Source: Istiophorus platypterus (taxonomy: Eukaryota; Chordata; Actinopteri; Istiophoriformes; Istiophoridae). From it: 64,000 nucleotides of DNA. A model generated the notes under the pieces. It searched no databases, was not told the origin of the DNA, and was given only the letters and a program-made list of their open reading frames with translations. The stretch is taken from contig CM029114.1 in the NCBI GenBank assembly GCA_016859345.1, positions 9,223,501-9,287,500 of the forward strand, read 5' to 3'. The position numbers and the translations under genes are program-made. Positions 47,625 through 58,279 of the stretch are shown piece by piece; the first letter of the stretch is position 1; every line of letters begins with the position of its first letter.

Positions 47625-48690
47625 AACAGAGTTTCGGACCTCTTCACTTTTTTCCACATTTTGCTATGTTGCAGCCTTATGCTAAAATTGTTTAGATTTG
47701 TTTTTCTCCTCATCAGTCAAAACTCATTACCATGTAATGACAAAGCAATATCAGAATTTTTGAATTTTTGGAAATGTAAAACTGAAATATCACATTGACA
47801 TAAGTTTTCAGAACGTTTGTTATGACACTTTAAATCTAACTCAGGTGCTTCACATTTCTCTTGATCATCTTTGAGATGTTTCTACACCTTGATTAGAGTA
47901 AATTCAATTGACTGAACATGATTTGGAAAGGCACACACTTTACTATGTAACATTTCACAGCTGACAATGCATAGCAGAGCAAAAAACCAAGCCACGAGGT
48001 TGAAGGAACCGCCTGCAGAGCTCAGATACAGGATCGTGTTGAGGCAAAGATCTGGGGAAGGTTTCAAAAAATTTCCGCTGCATTGAAGGTGGCCTCCATG
48101 ATTCTTCAGTGGAAGAAATGTCGAACCACCCGGGCTCTTCCTAGTGTCGGCCTCCCAGCCAAAATGAGCTAGCAGGGGGAGAAGGGTCTTGGTAAGAGAG
48201 ATGACCAAGAACCCAATGCTCACTCTGGCTGAACTCTAGAGATCCTGTGTGGGGATGGAGAACGGAAGCCTCTCCTCATTGAAAGACACATGGAGTTTGC
48301 CAAAAAAAAAGCACCTAAAGGACTCTCAGACAGTGAGAAACAAGATTCTCTGGTCTGATGAAACCAGGATTGAATTGCTCGCTGTGTCATTTCTGGAGGA
48401 AACCGGGCACCGATCATCACCTTTATATCAATATCATCCTAAAGGTGAAGCATGTCCAGAGTGCTTAGGATCTCAGACCTCCAATAACTGCTGAGTAAAT
48501 GGTCTGAATACTCCTCTCAATATATTTTAATTTTGGCATTTAATAATTTTGAAAAAATTTCTAAAATGCTGTTTTTCGCTTTGTCATTGAGGAGTTTTGA
48601 TTGTAGACTGATGAGTGGGGAAAACGATTTTAGCATAACGCTGCAACAGAACAAAATTAGTCAAAGAAAAAGTCCTTAGAAGCTTTTCCT
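47625..48690 (+). mobile_element. Decayed, internally deleted Tc1-like transposon
   Basis: Long inverted ends are visible. The left end (about 47,625-47,815) contains 'tatgttgcagccttatgctaaaattgtt', and the right end (about 48,500-48,690) is its diverged reverse complement. Next to the inner edges are the 'aaactgaaatatcacattgacataag' and 'tggtctgaatactcct' blocks typical of fish Tc1/mariner elements with long inverted repeats. The total of about 1.07 kb is shorter than the roughly 1.6 kb of intact relatives, so the interior is deleted. It cannot make a transposase. Family identity is from memory of the fish Tc1 consensus. Confidence 0.88.
47994..48494 (+). pseudogene. Tc1-like transposase remnant
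   Basis: Intact relatives encode a transposase of about 340 residues with paired helix-turn-helix DNA-binding domains and a DDE catalytic domain that cuts and pastes the element. Here only about 500 bp remain, in the same orientation. The position of the family's start codon reads ACG (47,994-47,996) in 'aaccaagcc(acg)aggttgaagg'. Recognisable pieces follow: the 'ctctggtctgatgaaacca' block near 48,350 and 'ctggaggaaaccgggcacc' near 48,394. Sequence is missing after about 48,088, after about 48,262, after about 48,450 and again before the terminal TGA (48,492-48,494), so most of the catalytic region is gone. Confidence 0.85.
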
Positions 48691-48694
48691 TCTT

Positions 48695-49485
48695 TGTTTT
48701 GTTTTGTTTTGTTTGTTCATGCAATACTGGTGAGAATTCAATAAACATTCATGAACGTCAGTGAGCAGGTACATCATCTTCTTCCAGGCACTCTTCTTTC
48801 AAGCTTATTTGCTATTTTTTGCATATCTCAGTTTTATTTGCCCTTAAAGTGATTTTAGTTTCATTACACAACTGGCCAAACCTGATATCTCATATCGCAT
48901 CAATATGTTTTTTGACTGCACTTGACACGTTCCTGTGTAAAGTCGTGTTTTCCTTGCTGTCAATGAAAAAATTGTAAAAACATTAGACATTTGGACTTAT
49001 TTTGCTCTGCAGAATCGGCTTTGTTGGCTGAGCATGTAAACACATAAAATGAATCTGACTGGGTTTTTTTGTCTCTCGCAATTAACTTACAGACTAATAT
49101 GGTAGACATACAGCCGAACAAGAACAACAAAGCTTGATATATGTATATTTATATATCCCTTTTTTAACAAATCAAAATTTACCTCAAGGGGCTTCACAAT
49201 CTGTACAACAAACAACATCCTCTCTATCTTTAGACCCTTGACTTGGATGTGGAACAAGCTCTATTAATGGGCAAAATGGAAGAAGCCTGGTGAATGTTTT
49301 ATCAGATCTGGTTAGCGGAGGCATATAACCACAAGGCAGTAATCCTAGTTAGAAAAATATACAATGGGAACATTTCAAATGTCTAAATACTTGCAGGTGC
49401 TCTTACCTGCTCGGTCTAGAACAGTCAATAACCTTGCTCTCTCTTTCTCTCTCTCTGTCTCTCCCCGTCTCTGTTTCCCTCTCTC
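48695..49485. other. Non-coding, no recognisable feature
   Basis: A+T-rich DNA ending in a CT-rich tract (49,435-49,490) that forms the pyrimidine tract of the next exon-like segment. Confidence 0.4.
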
Positions 49486-49492
49486 TCTCCAG

Positions 49493-49618
49493 ACCTCCCC
49501 AGATGTTATTCGACTCTTATTTGCTTTAATATTTCAGCAGTTTGCACAGCTAGAAGGGCAGGATTCGCTGCATGCCTTAATAATGTTACGCCACTGTAAA
49601 CACTGTTGTATTTGCTGA
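49493..49618 (+). CDS. Candidate terminal or internal exon, low confidence
   Basis: A very long CT-rich tract ends in 'ctctctctccag' at 49,492. The next frame is open for 41 codons to TGA (49,616-49,618) and starts TSPDVIRLLFALIFQQF. Entry phase 0 would fit the exit of 43,921-44,087. The only donor-like site before the stop is weak (CACT/gtaaac at about 49,596). The CT tract is a microsatellite-like sequence, so the acceptor may be spurious. Confidence 0.18.
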   Translation, partial: TSPDVIRLLFALIFQQFAQLEGQDSLHALIMLRHCKHCCIC

Positions 49619-49748
49619 TATCTTATAATTGCACTTGGAAGATGCTGGCTAATCAAAGCAAGATGAAGAGGGACAGTAAAAAGTGAGAGTTTATTTAGAT
49701 ACTCAAACAGCTTAATACTCTAATATTATTAATATATGGGAATTGAAA

Positions 49749-49765
49749 AGGTCAAAGAGAGGTCA
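49749..49765 (+). promoter_or_regulatory. Perfect DR5 retinoic acid response element motif
   Basis: AGGTCA (49,749-49,754), a 5-bp spacer AAGAG, then AGGTCA (49,760-49,765). This is the exact consensus of the DR5 element bound by RAR/RXR heterodimers. A third half-site-like AGGTGC follows immediately (49,766-49,771). Binding and function are not shown by sequence. Confidence 0.5.
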
Positions 49766-50209
49766 AGGTGCACAAGTCAGAGTCACAAGTTTAAAATGTT
49801 TTTTGCATCAGTGTCTTGGGAACCTTAAGTATGAACAAGCATTTAGAGACAGATTCAACTCAGTGAGGTCACAACATTCAGCTTACATTGGCGAGTGAAT
49901 AAACTGACCTCCAGCTACTCCAAATGGAGCCTTTCGATTTTTAACCCTGTATTCTTTTAGATTTATTGATTAATTTAACCTTCAGACATCATTATGAAAA
50001 CAATCCCAGTACAGACATTTTCTGCCTTATCTTTTCCGTATTGTATTTCCATGTATCATCGGCAGCCAGATGTTCAGTTCAAATATGCTACAATAAGTCA
50101 AAGTCCTTTTTTTTTGGAAAGAGAACTATCAGATGGCTCTGACGATTGATACTGTGGCGAATAGGGCACTTTAATTATTAACTCTGCGTTACATTTGAAG
50201 AATACTCAC

Positions 50210-50315
50210 CAGGCGTGAGATTTAAAAGAAGCTAATGTTTCACTATCAAACCATTTCATCCAATCTTCATAACAGATGTGTGTGCACGGGAGGGCATTAG
50301 TTTCCACAGCAGGCG
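50210..50315 (-). CDS. Candidate coding exon on - strand, low confidence
   Basis: Read on the - strand, an acceptor 'aggcatattttcag' is followed by 106 bp open in one frame (34 codons plus two bases at each end) and a strong donor CCTG/gtgagtatt. The peptide includes CTHICYEDWMKWFDSETLAS. No family is recognised. It lies in opposite orientation to the other exon candidates, so it would belong to a different gene. It overlaps a block that could equally be conserved non-coding DNA. Confidence 0.18.
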
Positions 50316-50670
50316 CTGAAAATATGCCTGCTTTCCCTTCATCAAGAGAGAAGTCATGGTTTGTCTTGAGGGGCCAAGTGTCTTCTTGTGACTGGCCATT
50401 GGTTTTAAGTGGCTTGTGCATTTTTCATGGGACAGTGGTCGGTGGGAATGTCTTGTCACTCTATTAAGGCCTATTCAAATGGTAGCAGCCATAAAATGAA
50501 GCAGGCACTGAAATATTAATTTGATATTGCAACACACCACTGCGTGTGTGTTAATTAAGGAAAGAGCTATATGCTTTAGATGGGACAGGGCTTTCAGCGT
50601 ACCATAATGGTGGAAGATGACTTAAATTGAAGTGACATTTTGGCTTCCCAGCTCTAGGCTGATCTCAATA
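50316..50670. promoter_or_regulatory. Possible conserved non-coding element
   Basis: Mixed-composition, repeat-free sequence with scattered ATTA/TAAT motifs (50,515-50,560). No open exon. Suspected only from composition. Confidence 0.22.
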
Positions 50671-50674
50671 TGTA

Positions 50675-51539
50675 GATTTTATTTTACAAGGTGTTTCTAT
50701 TACAGAATAGTGAAGAAATAATTAAATGCCCAACTGAAAAAGAAATCAATTAAGAGCTAATCAACTATTGTTGTTATACATTTCACTGTACTGTCATTTA
50801 TAATTTAGTATTTATTACGTATTATTATTTCACCATAATGTACTGAGTAGTACCTAAGTTTTTTGTTTGTTTGTTTTTAGTATCATTGATTTCATTAGTT
50901 TATTCAACAGGGGCAATGCTCATTGATCAAAAAAACAAAAAACAAAACAACCTGTTAACAAGCAAGAGTTAGCCTAACTATTCTCCCAGGTTAAATGTTA
51001 AAAGGGCAACGAAAAAAGAGAACAAAACAGAATATCTAAAATTCATATATATATACAGTATAATAAATATGTGGATTTAGCTTCATTAACAGACTTGACT
51101 GTGGCTGGATTACAATAAAAAGACATTAAGAGATACTATATGTACTGTATGTTAATATAGGTACTGTGTAAGTGTCTAATTTTTGTAAGTCATTTCTTAC
51201 ATTGGTTGAGTAATAGGGCATTGATTGCCAATGATTTCAATAATCAATCAATTGTTGAATTTATTTATCAAGCATGAATGTCAGCAGTATCATTGTAAAC
51301 TAAATGTGTGGACTGTTGGTCGCACAAAAAATGAATTTTGAAGACACCTTACCTTATACTCTGAAAAGGGAAAGTGTAATCAGCTTTTTTTCACTAATAA
51401 AATTTGTATTGTCCAAATGAATGCTCAGCTATTCAAAAAAAATCAACAGATGAATTAATAATAAAAATAATCATTACATCAAAAAGAGCACAATTATAAA
51501 ACAATCTGAGATTACAGCTGACAATTATTGATTTATATA

Positions 51540-51598
<59 letters not shown>

Positions 51599-52690
51599 CA
51601 CAAAGCGTTTAAAGTGTTTTTCCTTTTCCTTCTCACTTTCTTCTTTTTTCTCTTTTATTGCTGTGCCACCATTCTTGCTCTCTCTGTAGGACAGGCCAGT
51701 GATTATATACCCTACCCTCCATCTTAGAGCTTATTAACCTTTTTGTTGGAATATCTGGAGCATAAAGACCTCATTAAATATTTACATATGCACTAACCAC
51801 TATGAAAAATTAAGAAACCCAAAGTTTTATTAACCTGTAGTAATATAATGTCTACTCCTGGCCAACAAAAAAGGTCTTTTTTGCACATTAAAGCATTCTG
51901 TAGTGCATAATAATGTATGTTAAGAAGGTTCCCCTTGCATTGATTAACTCCGCTTTAATATAACATTAGGTTTCCCTAAACTAGCTTTATCATAGAATTA
52001 TGCTTTTAATACAAGGTGTGGAGTTGAGGGGAGGGGGGGGGTGGTTGCCTGCAGATATAAAACATTGCAACAATCCTTAATTATCCATGGCTCTTTGTGT
52101 TGTGACGTGAGGACTTCAGAAAAATTCATACGCTCACATATCATGAATATATTAGAAGCTGTAGCATAAATGCCTGTCCCTGCTAGCCATACTGACTCGG
52201 TGCCTCCATAGGTGTAGTTGATCCACAACACTCAACCATTCAAATGGGACTAAGTGGCTTTCAATTATTCAAACATATATTCAAGGGAGGCTGTATAATG
52301 CTGGCTATCACCTGCTCCTGGCATTCCACTCCTCTGCATTGGGTTGCAACCAATGCCTCACTGCTCACACCTGAGTCATAGCTCACTGAAATGTTTAGAT
52401 TTTTAGTAACAGCTTGGTGGACGGGGAATGAGGCACTGATATCTCTGTCACTGGTGTCTTCACTGTCTTCTTTAGTCCTCTAACATCATTCCCCTTTACT
52501 GTGATAGGTGCTCAAACACTCTGGTTTCCAGAGACCTGCTGCTTTGATTCCTCCAGTGGTGCATGCAGAGCAGACTGTGCTTTTATACCAGTGTACCTGC
52601 AGGCACTTACACCTTCATGTCACCAGTGGAGTTCATCTGAGGAATTATTATTTCAAAGCAGGAACAGGATCTTATCGGTGTCAAGGCCTA
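50675..52690. other. Non-coding, A+T-rich
   Basis: Strongly A+T-rich. A segment at about 50,890-50,960 ('tttattcaacaggggcaatgctcattgatc') may be a fragment of a fish repeat end. No gene. Confidence 0.4.
51535..51598. repeat. (AT)n microsatellite
   Basis: About 60 bp of nearly pure alternating AT, flanked by TATAATT/AATTATA. It is self-complementary and can extrude as a cruciform. Confidence 0.95.
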
Positions 52691-52698
52691 GATCGAGA

Positions 52699-52889
<191 letters not shown>

Positions 52890-53009
52890 TCTTGAGTACA
52901 GTACTTAGGTACCATTTTACAGTACTTCCACTTCACTTTTTTTTATTAATTGGATAAAATCAATAAATTTTGATGCCTTCTGATAAAATCTGACTTGTCC
53001 TTTTCACTG

Positions 53010-53065
53010 TGACTTATGGTGAGTTGCTCTGGAAAGAAGTGTCTGCCACAGGAATGTAATGTAAT
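53010..53065 (+). repeat. Probable retroelement tail fragment
   Basis: 'ggtgagttgctctggaaagaagtgtctgccacaggaatgtaatgtaat' resembles the common fish sequence 'agtcgctctggataagagcgtctgctaaatgactgtaatgtaatg', found at retroelement ends. Diverged. Confidence 0.55.
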
Positions 53066-53220
53066 TCTGTGGATTAAACTACAAAACAGAATAGAAATCA
53101 TATATTGCTTATACAGTATACAAATGCATTAGTGATAATAATCCAGTTAAATAATCTATAATAGAACGATGGCAAGGGATTTTTTACCTACATAACACAG
53201 GCAGCTTTTTTACACTCTCA

Positions 53221-53695
53221 GTTCATTTGTTGATAATACTTTGATTTTACTTGTAACAGAATATTTTATATGTTTTACTTTTACTTTGAAGGTTCTACGT
53301 TTGATTTAAATGCTTCTTCCACCACTAGATACAGTTGATATTTACTCAGGTATTTTATGTAGCTATGTACTATGTATTACAATTTTATGTTGCTTTTAAC
53401 CTTACTCTTTAACAATATCAAAAGGAAATTGTACTTTTTATTCCACTACATATGATGTAGCTATTAAAGTTACTCTGCAGATTAAGATTTTTGTTAAATT
53501 ATAAAGTTCAAAATATATGATGCATTGTTAAAGATTTAAGTACATATCAGAATATAAATTAGCCCCATCTTGACCAAGAATGACATTATATACTGCTTGC
53601 ATGTTAACAAAGCCATGCAATAGTGGTTATTCTAAAATTTGGAGTGATATTAATACTTTTACTTTTAATGTAATAAAATATTCAAATACTTATTT
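53221..53695 (+). repeat. Teleost dispersed repeat, two partial copies
   Basis: The tail-type part is at 53,221-53,330 ('gataatactttgattttacttgtaacag...ttcttccaccactag'). The head-type part is at 53,430-53,695 ('ttccactacat...tctgcagattaagattttt...tgatgcattgttaaag...cttgaccaag...atacttttactttt'). In the family as I remember it the head comes first, so these are two adjacent partial copies. Boundaries are approximate. Confidence 0.6.
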
Positions 53696-53699
53696 AACT

Positions 53700-54735
53700 G
53701 ATAGATAGAGTTGAAAGAAAAAGTTGAAGAGTCAAAGACAGAGGTCAAAGAAGGACAGAAGTGGAGTAAAAAGTTTAAAAAAAAACGCATGATGAAAAGG
53801 TTTGAGAAACATGGAAATATAGAAAGTGAGAGATGAGATGTGACTGAAAGCTGTAAGTTGTAGGTGTTAAACTTTGATGCCTCTAGTGAGTGAAGCAGTA
53901 AAGTACAGTGTGGTCTTTGAGTAGCAGTAATAGAGAGAGGACCAATCTAGGCAGACTGAGGGGAAGAGCTGGGGCAGGGTTGGGGGTGGCGGTGGGGGGA
54001 TAGGGGGCATTGTAGAAGTATGAGGGAGAAGAGGCGCGCCATACATAGTCTGAGTGAGACAGAGAGTAAGTTCGGGGGTGCGAATAGTTAGATAGCGAGA
54101 GAAACGAGGAGGTTTATCCATGATTTAACGCCTGTGGGGCCGTGAGATGAGCCTAGCCAGTTCAGGCTGCTGTGATTGCTGGCTGGTGCTGGATAAGGCT
54201 GGGGCCTTTCAGCTCATTTCATCATGGAGCTCCTAATGAGGCCTGTTCTGACTCCCTGAGCACAGGGGCTCCAAACATACCTCTGATGGAGGGTACTGAG
54301 GGACTCCAGTCTCCACCAGCAACAACGCCAGGTCCTTGGTATCTGAGAGGGTGGTGAGGGACGGTGATGGTGGGTGTTGCTCTGGGGTTGAGCTGGGAGA
54401 CCCTCTTTGTCCCGAGGCTGTGTGAAAAGGTCACTGCCCGTGAGGAGTACCCACAGGCCCCTGCTGCAGGGCGTCTGGAGGGAGAGTTGTTTTTGTTCAA
54501 ATAGGAAGTGGCAGGTTAAGAGGAGCGTGTCCATCAAAACTATATCTGCTGTCTGCTTGTACAGAAGTGGGAGCTTTTATTTTTGGAGTTTGCTCCAGGA
54601 TGCTCCTAAAGCCCAGTTTGTCATTGATTCAGGTATTGATACCTGCTGTGTTAAGATTTTTCTGATAATTACACACAGTGAACCAGTTGTTGCAAGAGTT
54701 CTTTTATGTAACACCTTAGATCTCTCTCAAATCTA
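53700..54735. other. Non-coding, mixed composition
   Basis: GA-rich near 53,700-53,850, G-rich near 53,970-54,010, then GC-moderate sequence to about 54,500. Open frames on both strands (54,214-54,537 -, 54,407-54,748 +) have no splice or family support. The GC-moderate part could be regulatory. Confidence 0.3.
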
Positions 54736-54739
54736 TCTG

Positions 54740-55250
54740 GGGAAATAGTTGAGGGATGAGAGGTGTACCATATGTGGCAGTATGGGTGCCTCCCTAATGA
54801 GAGGCAGCTCTGGGGAATATGAAAGGCATAGCGGCTGGGGCGGGTGGCAGGGGGTGGGGCAGGAGGTTTGCTGGTGGAGCGACCTGTCTGTTCACCCCAG
54901 CTCTGGCCTTTGTGCAGAGTTAATGATGCCACTAATATGTTCTTTAAAGACCACACCGTGATTCATGGCTTTCATTAGCCCCGTGTGCCAGGGTGTCTTT
55001 TTCCCGCTCTCTCTCTTTCTCTTTTCTGTCGCCCCTTTAATGATGGCCTGGAGACGAGGTGGCATGCTTGACCCTTAATCATATAAGCGAGAGGAGGCTG
55101 GGGCGAGTGAGGGGCGGTGATGAGATGGGAGGTTTTGGGGAAAGGCAGGGGTCGGAGGAGGAGGAAGAAATCAGATGGCTGGTCTTCATAATCCCGCCCC
55201 CTCGGGGACTGGTGAAGCAAGACAGTAGAGCATCCAGTGTGTAGTCTTAC
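54740..55250. promoter_or_regulatory. Possible conserved non-coding enhancer block
   Basis: About 500 bp of GC-moderate, repeat-poor sequence with several CTAATGA/TTAATGAT/TTAATCAT motifs (54,795, 54,922, 55,038, 55,076) and no exon. The even mix of motifs without low complexity suggests constraint, but this is inference. Confidence 0.28.
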
Positions 55251-55254
55251 ATCG

Positions 55255-56650
55255 AACCTTCCATATATGAATAGTATCTCGTTTTCACCTTTATGCAAAA
55301 TATATCTTTTTATTTTCTTAGAAACATGTCATTTAGACGCTGTTCACCCCTGGAAGTAGCGTTAAACCTGGAAAATATCTCAGTAGTTGTTCATAAGGAA
55401 AATTTCCTGTTAAAGTATAATTTCACTCTTTTAGAGCTCGGGTCACAGTGTTGTGGTTTTGGATATAACAACCATGACTGCTAGTGCAACATTTAAAGCA
55501 ACTGTTGAATGAATCTACTTTTGGGAAAACAGTGGTGTATTTCACTCTTTTCAGTTTGGGTGGACTCTACCTGTATATTTACCAGATTATTTACTGTGTT
55601 GTGCCTCCTGTGGTAACATTATTGATCTTTTACTGATTATATTTTGTTTCTGCCAGACATGAAGCACAATGTAATAAATAGTTTCTGTATCACTGTATTA
55701 ATGCATTTCAAAAATAGTTTTGGTCAAACTCTTAAGGGTGGAATCTCACCATTTCTGATTTTTAATCACTACCATTTGATTTATGTCAAATGCTGTTTAT
55801 AATTTTTCACTGTCAAAGTTTTTTTTCAGTGTGGGCTGCTCACAACCAAATATGATTTAGATAATGTAGTTCAACTGTTGGCATCTGATTGTTCACGATT
55901 GTTTGCCCGTTGAACTTGTATGTAGCGATGTCAGCAAGTTCCCCAGTCTCAGCAATGACTTTTGAATACAAAGTTATCCTAACTCCTATGAGTGATCGCC
56001 AAAAATGCAAAAGTAAGACCCAAGTCGCAACAAGGCAGAACTATCCTGGAAGAAACTGTTTCGTAGGCAGTCCCCCCATCCACCTTTCTATTCTCTAGGG
56101 GGGGTGATCTGTGATAGAGCTGCAGTCGTGACCCTGACAACTGTGTTTGAGAAAGTGTGTATGTGTGTGCCTTTGTGAAAATGTGGCCCGAGTGTGTATG
56201 TTTGTGGAGGGGTAAACACACAGTATCTCTCACCTCCAACCATCTGGTGGGAGGCAAATAAATAAATGATAAATAAATTACACACATAGTGTACTTGAGC
56301 TTGCTTTGCAGAGAATTACAGTTGTTTACAAGTGTGTTGGGGGGGCTTGGCAGGTAGAGCCACATCATGTCTCTGTGTATCATGTTGTGCTGTCTTAGAC
56401 CACTGACACTGGGGATAATTTCAATAATTTACACGCTGTGTGATTGTAGGAGATGCCTCATGTGTTGCTTTTTAAAAATGTAAAGCAGGCCATGTTAGTC
56501 CCTGCCCACCGACCACAACCTCCAAACACATTCGCAAACACATACACACTAACATAGCAGGGCTTTGGACCGGTGAAGCATCCAGATGATGAGGAGCAGA
56601 TGTTTTTCCAACCGGGGGTATACTCCTAATGCTTCTTTACTTACCATCCT
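55255..56650. other. Non-coding, no recognisable feature
   Basis: A+T-rich sequence. A weak CTCF-like ACCATCTGGTGGGA lies at 56,238-56,251 and is not convincing. No exon. Confidence 0.35.
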
Positions 56651-56654
56651 ATAA

Positions 56655-56666
56655 CCCCCCCCCCCC

Positions 56667-56716
<50 letters not shown>
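56655..56716. repeat. Poly-C then (CA)n microsatellite
   Basis: A run of about twelve C residues (56,655-56,666) followed by about 50 bp of CA units. Confidence 0.95.
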
Positions 56717-56718
<2 letters not shown>

Positions 56719-57639
56719 TCTCCTCCTCCTGTCTTTTCCTTCGGTCTCTATCCGAGCCATCCATTTTTCTGCAGAGTAAAGATAGATTAGGGCCTAAATC
56801 CCCTGCAATTTGGGTCGTGGCCTTTTGTGTGCTCCGTACGGTGAGAGGGGCTGGCACAAGACTGGGCCCCCATTTGCCAGAGATCAGGGGTTTAGGCCAG
56901 CCAGTGATTGAGGGGGAGCCACAGAGCAAGGCCATGTTTGGAAAAATAATAAGATTGAATTAACAGCGAGTCTATGGTGGAGAACTGGGTATCAGAGGGA
57001 AGAGGGGCGGTGGAAAAATTCTAGAGAAGGTAAGCAGCAGAGGGAGAATGCTGAGCAGACTGGTCAGGAGCAGCTGTATGAAAGCAGGAGAGGCGAAATC
57101 TTGGTCATGTGAGCCTCCTTCCATGGATATTTATCGTCTTTAAATATATTTAATATGTATGTTTTATCCACTATAGTCATGTGTAAGACTATTAAAGTTT
57201 AAAAACAACTCTCAACCAGAGTGTGATACGCTGTATAACAATATTATTCATAGACTGCTGAGCTACTGAGAGAATAGGTTTTTTTTCATGTTGAGATTTA
57301 ATCTGAATGCAAAGCAATATGCAAATAAATAAGCAAACAACATTTCTTAATGACCTTAAGTTTATGAGTTTAGTGACTGTTCAATTGGGCATTTATTCAA
57401 ATCCTAATTTTAAATCACTTAAACTCAAATTCATAATTATTCCTGTTTTGAAATGTTTCTGATCATGGTTTAACTTTAGTAATCTTTGAATTATCTTGAC
57501 GTTAAATTCACAAAAAAATGAAGCATTATTCATTAGATTAATTACGAGATTTTACAATGTAGAACTTGACTCACACTTTAGTCATCTACAGCAATAAATA
57601 TAGGTTTAAGCTTGAACAAACCTCTCTCATCCAGGCAGG

Positions 57640-58270
57640 TGACTGCAGGACATGCCACTTATAGTTACCAATCAGTGAGTCCTAATAACAGACGGTTCGG
57701 GGTCTGCATGTCTACCTCTAATTAGCAGGTATACGGTTTTGTTGGATTTCGGGCAGGCTTCCCCGGTTTGATGTGCAAACTTTTCATATTGAGATATTTC
57801 TAGACATTTTGGGCTGTAAATGGAGGAAAGGTTCTTGTGGGATTACTGGGAAGCTCAAGCACTTCCCTGAAATATTGTGCAAAAACAGGAAACGCCATCA
57901 GAGAAAACAGCACACTGCTGCAACAATTCCAACACAGCGCCTCTCTCCTTAACTTCAGTTTCGTCTGTATTACCATCTCATCCTGAGTTCAAAGCGGCAT
58001 GATGTTAATGAAGGTTCCCATGTACAAAGAGAAGCTTATGTAAATGTTACCTCTCCAGATGTTCCATAGCTCTCAGAGCCAGAACTCCAACAAGCCCCAA
58101 GCCATATACTACCAGTTAGCATTTAGACAAACCTTTGTACCTTCACTTGCCTATAGGGCCTATCAGATCGTCGCAGCCTGAAAATCAATATCTGCTGCTA
58201 ATGAAGTTTAGCCACACATTTTAATGAAGGACCCAATTTGCATTTAAAAGTAACAAGAGGGGAAATGGGT
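57640..58270. promoter_or_regulatory. Possible conserved non-coding enhancer block
   Basis: Mixed sequence without low complexity or exons, containing TAATTA (57,719-57,724) and further ATTA-type sites (58,197-58,222). It resembles the blocks at 35,880 and 44,480. Call by composition and motifs only. Confidence 0.28.
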
Positions 58271-58279
58271 TCATTTTCC

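Noticed and set aside
48220..48420. - strand frame across the Tc1-like element
   Set aside because: It is the antisense shadow of the transposase remnant on the + strand.
56238..56251. CTCF-like ACCATCTGGTGGGA
   Set aside because: Lacks the GCGC part of the core. The match is much weaker than at 32,019-32,033.
56963..57029. 63-67 bp open segment before the donor AGAAG/gtaagcag
   Set aside because: The acceptor side has no pyrimidine tract, and two frames are open, as expected of purine-rich sequence.
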